Both the position numbers and the translations under genes were made by a program. This document shows positions 63,308 to 64,000 of a DNA stretch of 64,000 nt, piece after piece. The notes beneath the pieces are model-generated. The model searched no databases and was not told where the DNA came from. It saw nothing but the letters and a program-made list of their open reading frames with translations. This DNA is from Roseburia_C sp031555935 (lineage in GTDB: Bacteria; Bacillota; Clostridia; Lachnospirales; Lachnospiraceae). Position 1 is the stretch's first letter; the number at the start of each line of letters is the position of its first letter. The stretch covers positions 1 to 64,000 of the forward strand of contig JAVBTX010000020.1 in NCBI GenBank assembly GCA_031555935.1, read 5' to 3'.

Positions 63308-64000
63308 TTATGCTTTTTTTGCCAACTTCGTTTTAAAGATATACCAAAGCTCGGTCGCATTACAGATAGATGAATACGCGCCACTCAGAATACCAACCAT
63401 TAATGGTAACGCAAATTCTTTGATGGAGGCCACACCAAAAATGTATAGTAAAAATACCATCACAAAGGTCGTCATCGTTGTATTAATGCTTCGTGAGAAG
63501 GTCTGCGTAATACTTCTATCACCAATTTCTTTTAACGCTTCATTATCTTTAATCTTGATGCCGGACATGTTTTCACGGATTCGGTCAAAGATAACAATGG
63601 TGTCATTAATTGAATAACCAATGATCGTTAACATAACTGCAATAAAGGTACTTCCAACTGACAACCGCATTACTGCGTAACAAGTCAATACCACCAATAC
63701 GTCATGCACTAACGCTAAAATTGCCGCTGTTGCAAAACGCAGGTCGCTAAATCTAAACCAGATATAAATCAACATTAAAATGGTTGCAATGACAACTGCC
63801 CAAACTGCATCCATCGTCATTTCTGAGCTGATGGTTGAACTGATATTTTCCGATTCAATTGATGCCTCATCAACACCAAAGTTATCTACCAATGCTTTAT
63901 TTAATTCCTCACGTTCAGTCAAATCAAGACTTCTGGTTTTGATTACAATCTGATTTGTTCCTTCCACTTTTTGGAACTGAATGTTTGCATCGCCAGTCAC
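63308..64000 (-). CDS. secF: Protein-export membrane protein SecF (or SecDF C-terminal half), 5' end outside window
   Basis: 230 residues to the stop. Five of the six expected helices are present, with the G-Y-S-I-N-D-T-I-V-I-F-D-R-I-R-E signature near 130 and R-S-I-N-T-T-M-T-T after it. The first helix and the true start lie beyond 64000; the GTG at the edge is probably internal. SecDF uses ion flow to help SecYEG pull proteins across the membrane. Confidence 0.92.
   Translation of the reverse strand: MTGDANIQFQKVEGTNQIVIKTRSLDLTEREELNKALVDNFGVDEASIESENISSTISSEMTMDAVWAVVIATILMLIYIWFRFSDLRFATAAILALVHDVLVVLTCYAVMRLSVGSTFIAVMLTIIGYSINDTIVIFDRIRENMSGIKIKDNEALKEIGDRSITQTFSRSINTTMTTFVMVFLLYIFGVASIKEFALPLMVGILSGAYSSICNATELWYIFKTKLAKKA

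Overview
This window looks like chromosomal DNA of a low-GC Gram-positive clostridium, most likely a motile, spore-forming, Lachnospiraceae-type gut or rumen anaerobe. That placement is an inference from several sequence signals: AGGAGG ribosome-binding sites, consensus sigma-A promoters, a sortase-type VPKTG anchor, MotA/MotB, a SleB-type hydrolase, tandem Spo0A-like boxes, and Listeria-Bacteroides (InlB-type) and BspA-type repeats in giant surface proteins. No rRNA, tRNA or CRISPR array was recognised.

Layout. 1-134: the 5' end of a group IIC-like intron on the minus strand, abutting the terminator of the first gene. 188-32878: a cell-surface region with four large secreted proteins (1985, 1340, 510 and 3172 aa) interleaved with a SleB-like hydrolase, a degenerate HD-GYP protein, a small secreted-protein locus, a membrane-anchored GH3 glycosidase with reversed domain order, a LytTR two-component system and an OmpR-type two-component system. 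33138-36412: a TetR-controlled ABC-2 exporter with a clear dual operator. 36445-37317: an Rpn/PD-(D/E)XK family gene with a hairpin-rich leader. 37570-41846: carAB. 42048-45592: a five-gene cluster of unknown function (small secreted protein, two multi-span membrane proteins, ABC ATPase, membrane-anchored protein) whose promoter carries two tandem Spo0A boxes. 45812-47604: marR-MATE efflux pair. 47790-49658: a RelE/Phd toxin-antitoxin pair directly upstream of serS. 49828-52839: XRE regulator, PLDc_N-type small protein and ABC exporter. 52900-53625: GDPD. 53718-58639: MacB-like exporter with two adaptor proteins. 58767-64000: glyA, lactonase, DUF1294 protein, motB, motA and the 3' part of secF.

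How it fits together. Two secreted-protein loci (9084-10069 and 42048-45592) share tandem 0A boxes near or over the -35 region, which suggests control by the sporulation master regulator Spo0A. The second has the make-up of a secreted-effector plus ABC-transporter module and is the best candidate for an undescribed system. Two of the surface-protein genes share a distinctive promoter with GTTTGTG heptamers one helical turn apart, which suggests a common regulator. Several exporters come with their own local regulator (TetR, MarR, XRE).
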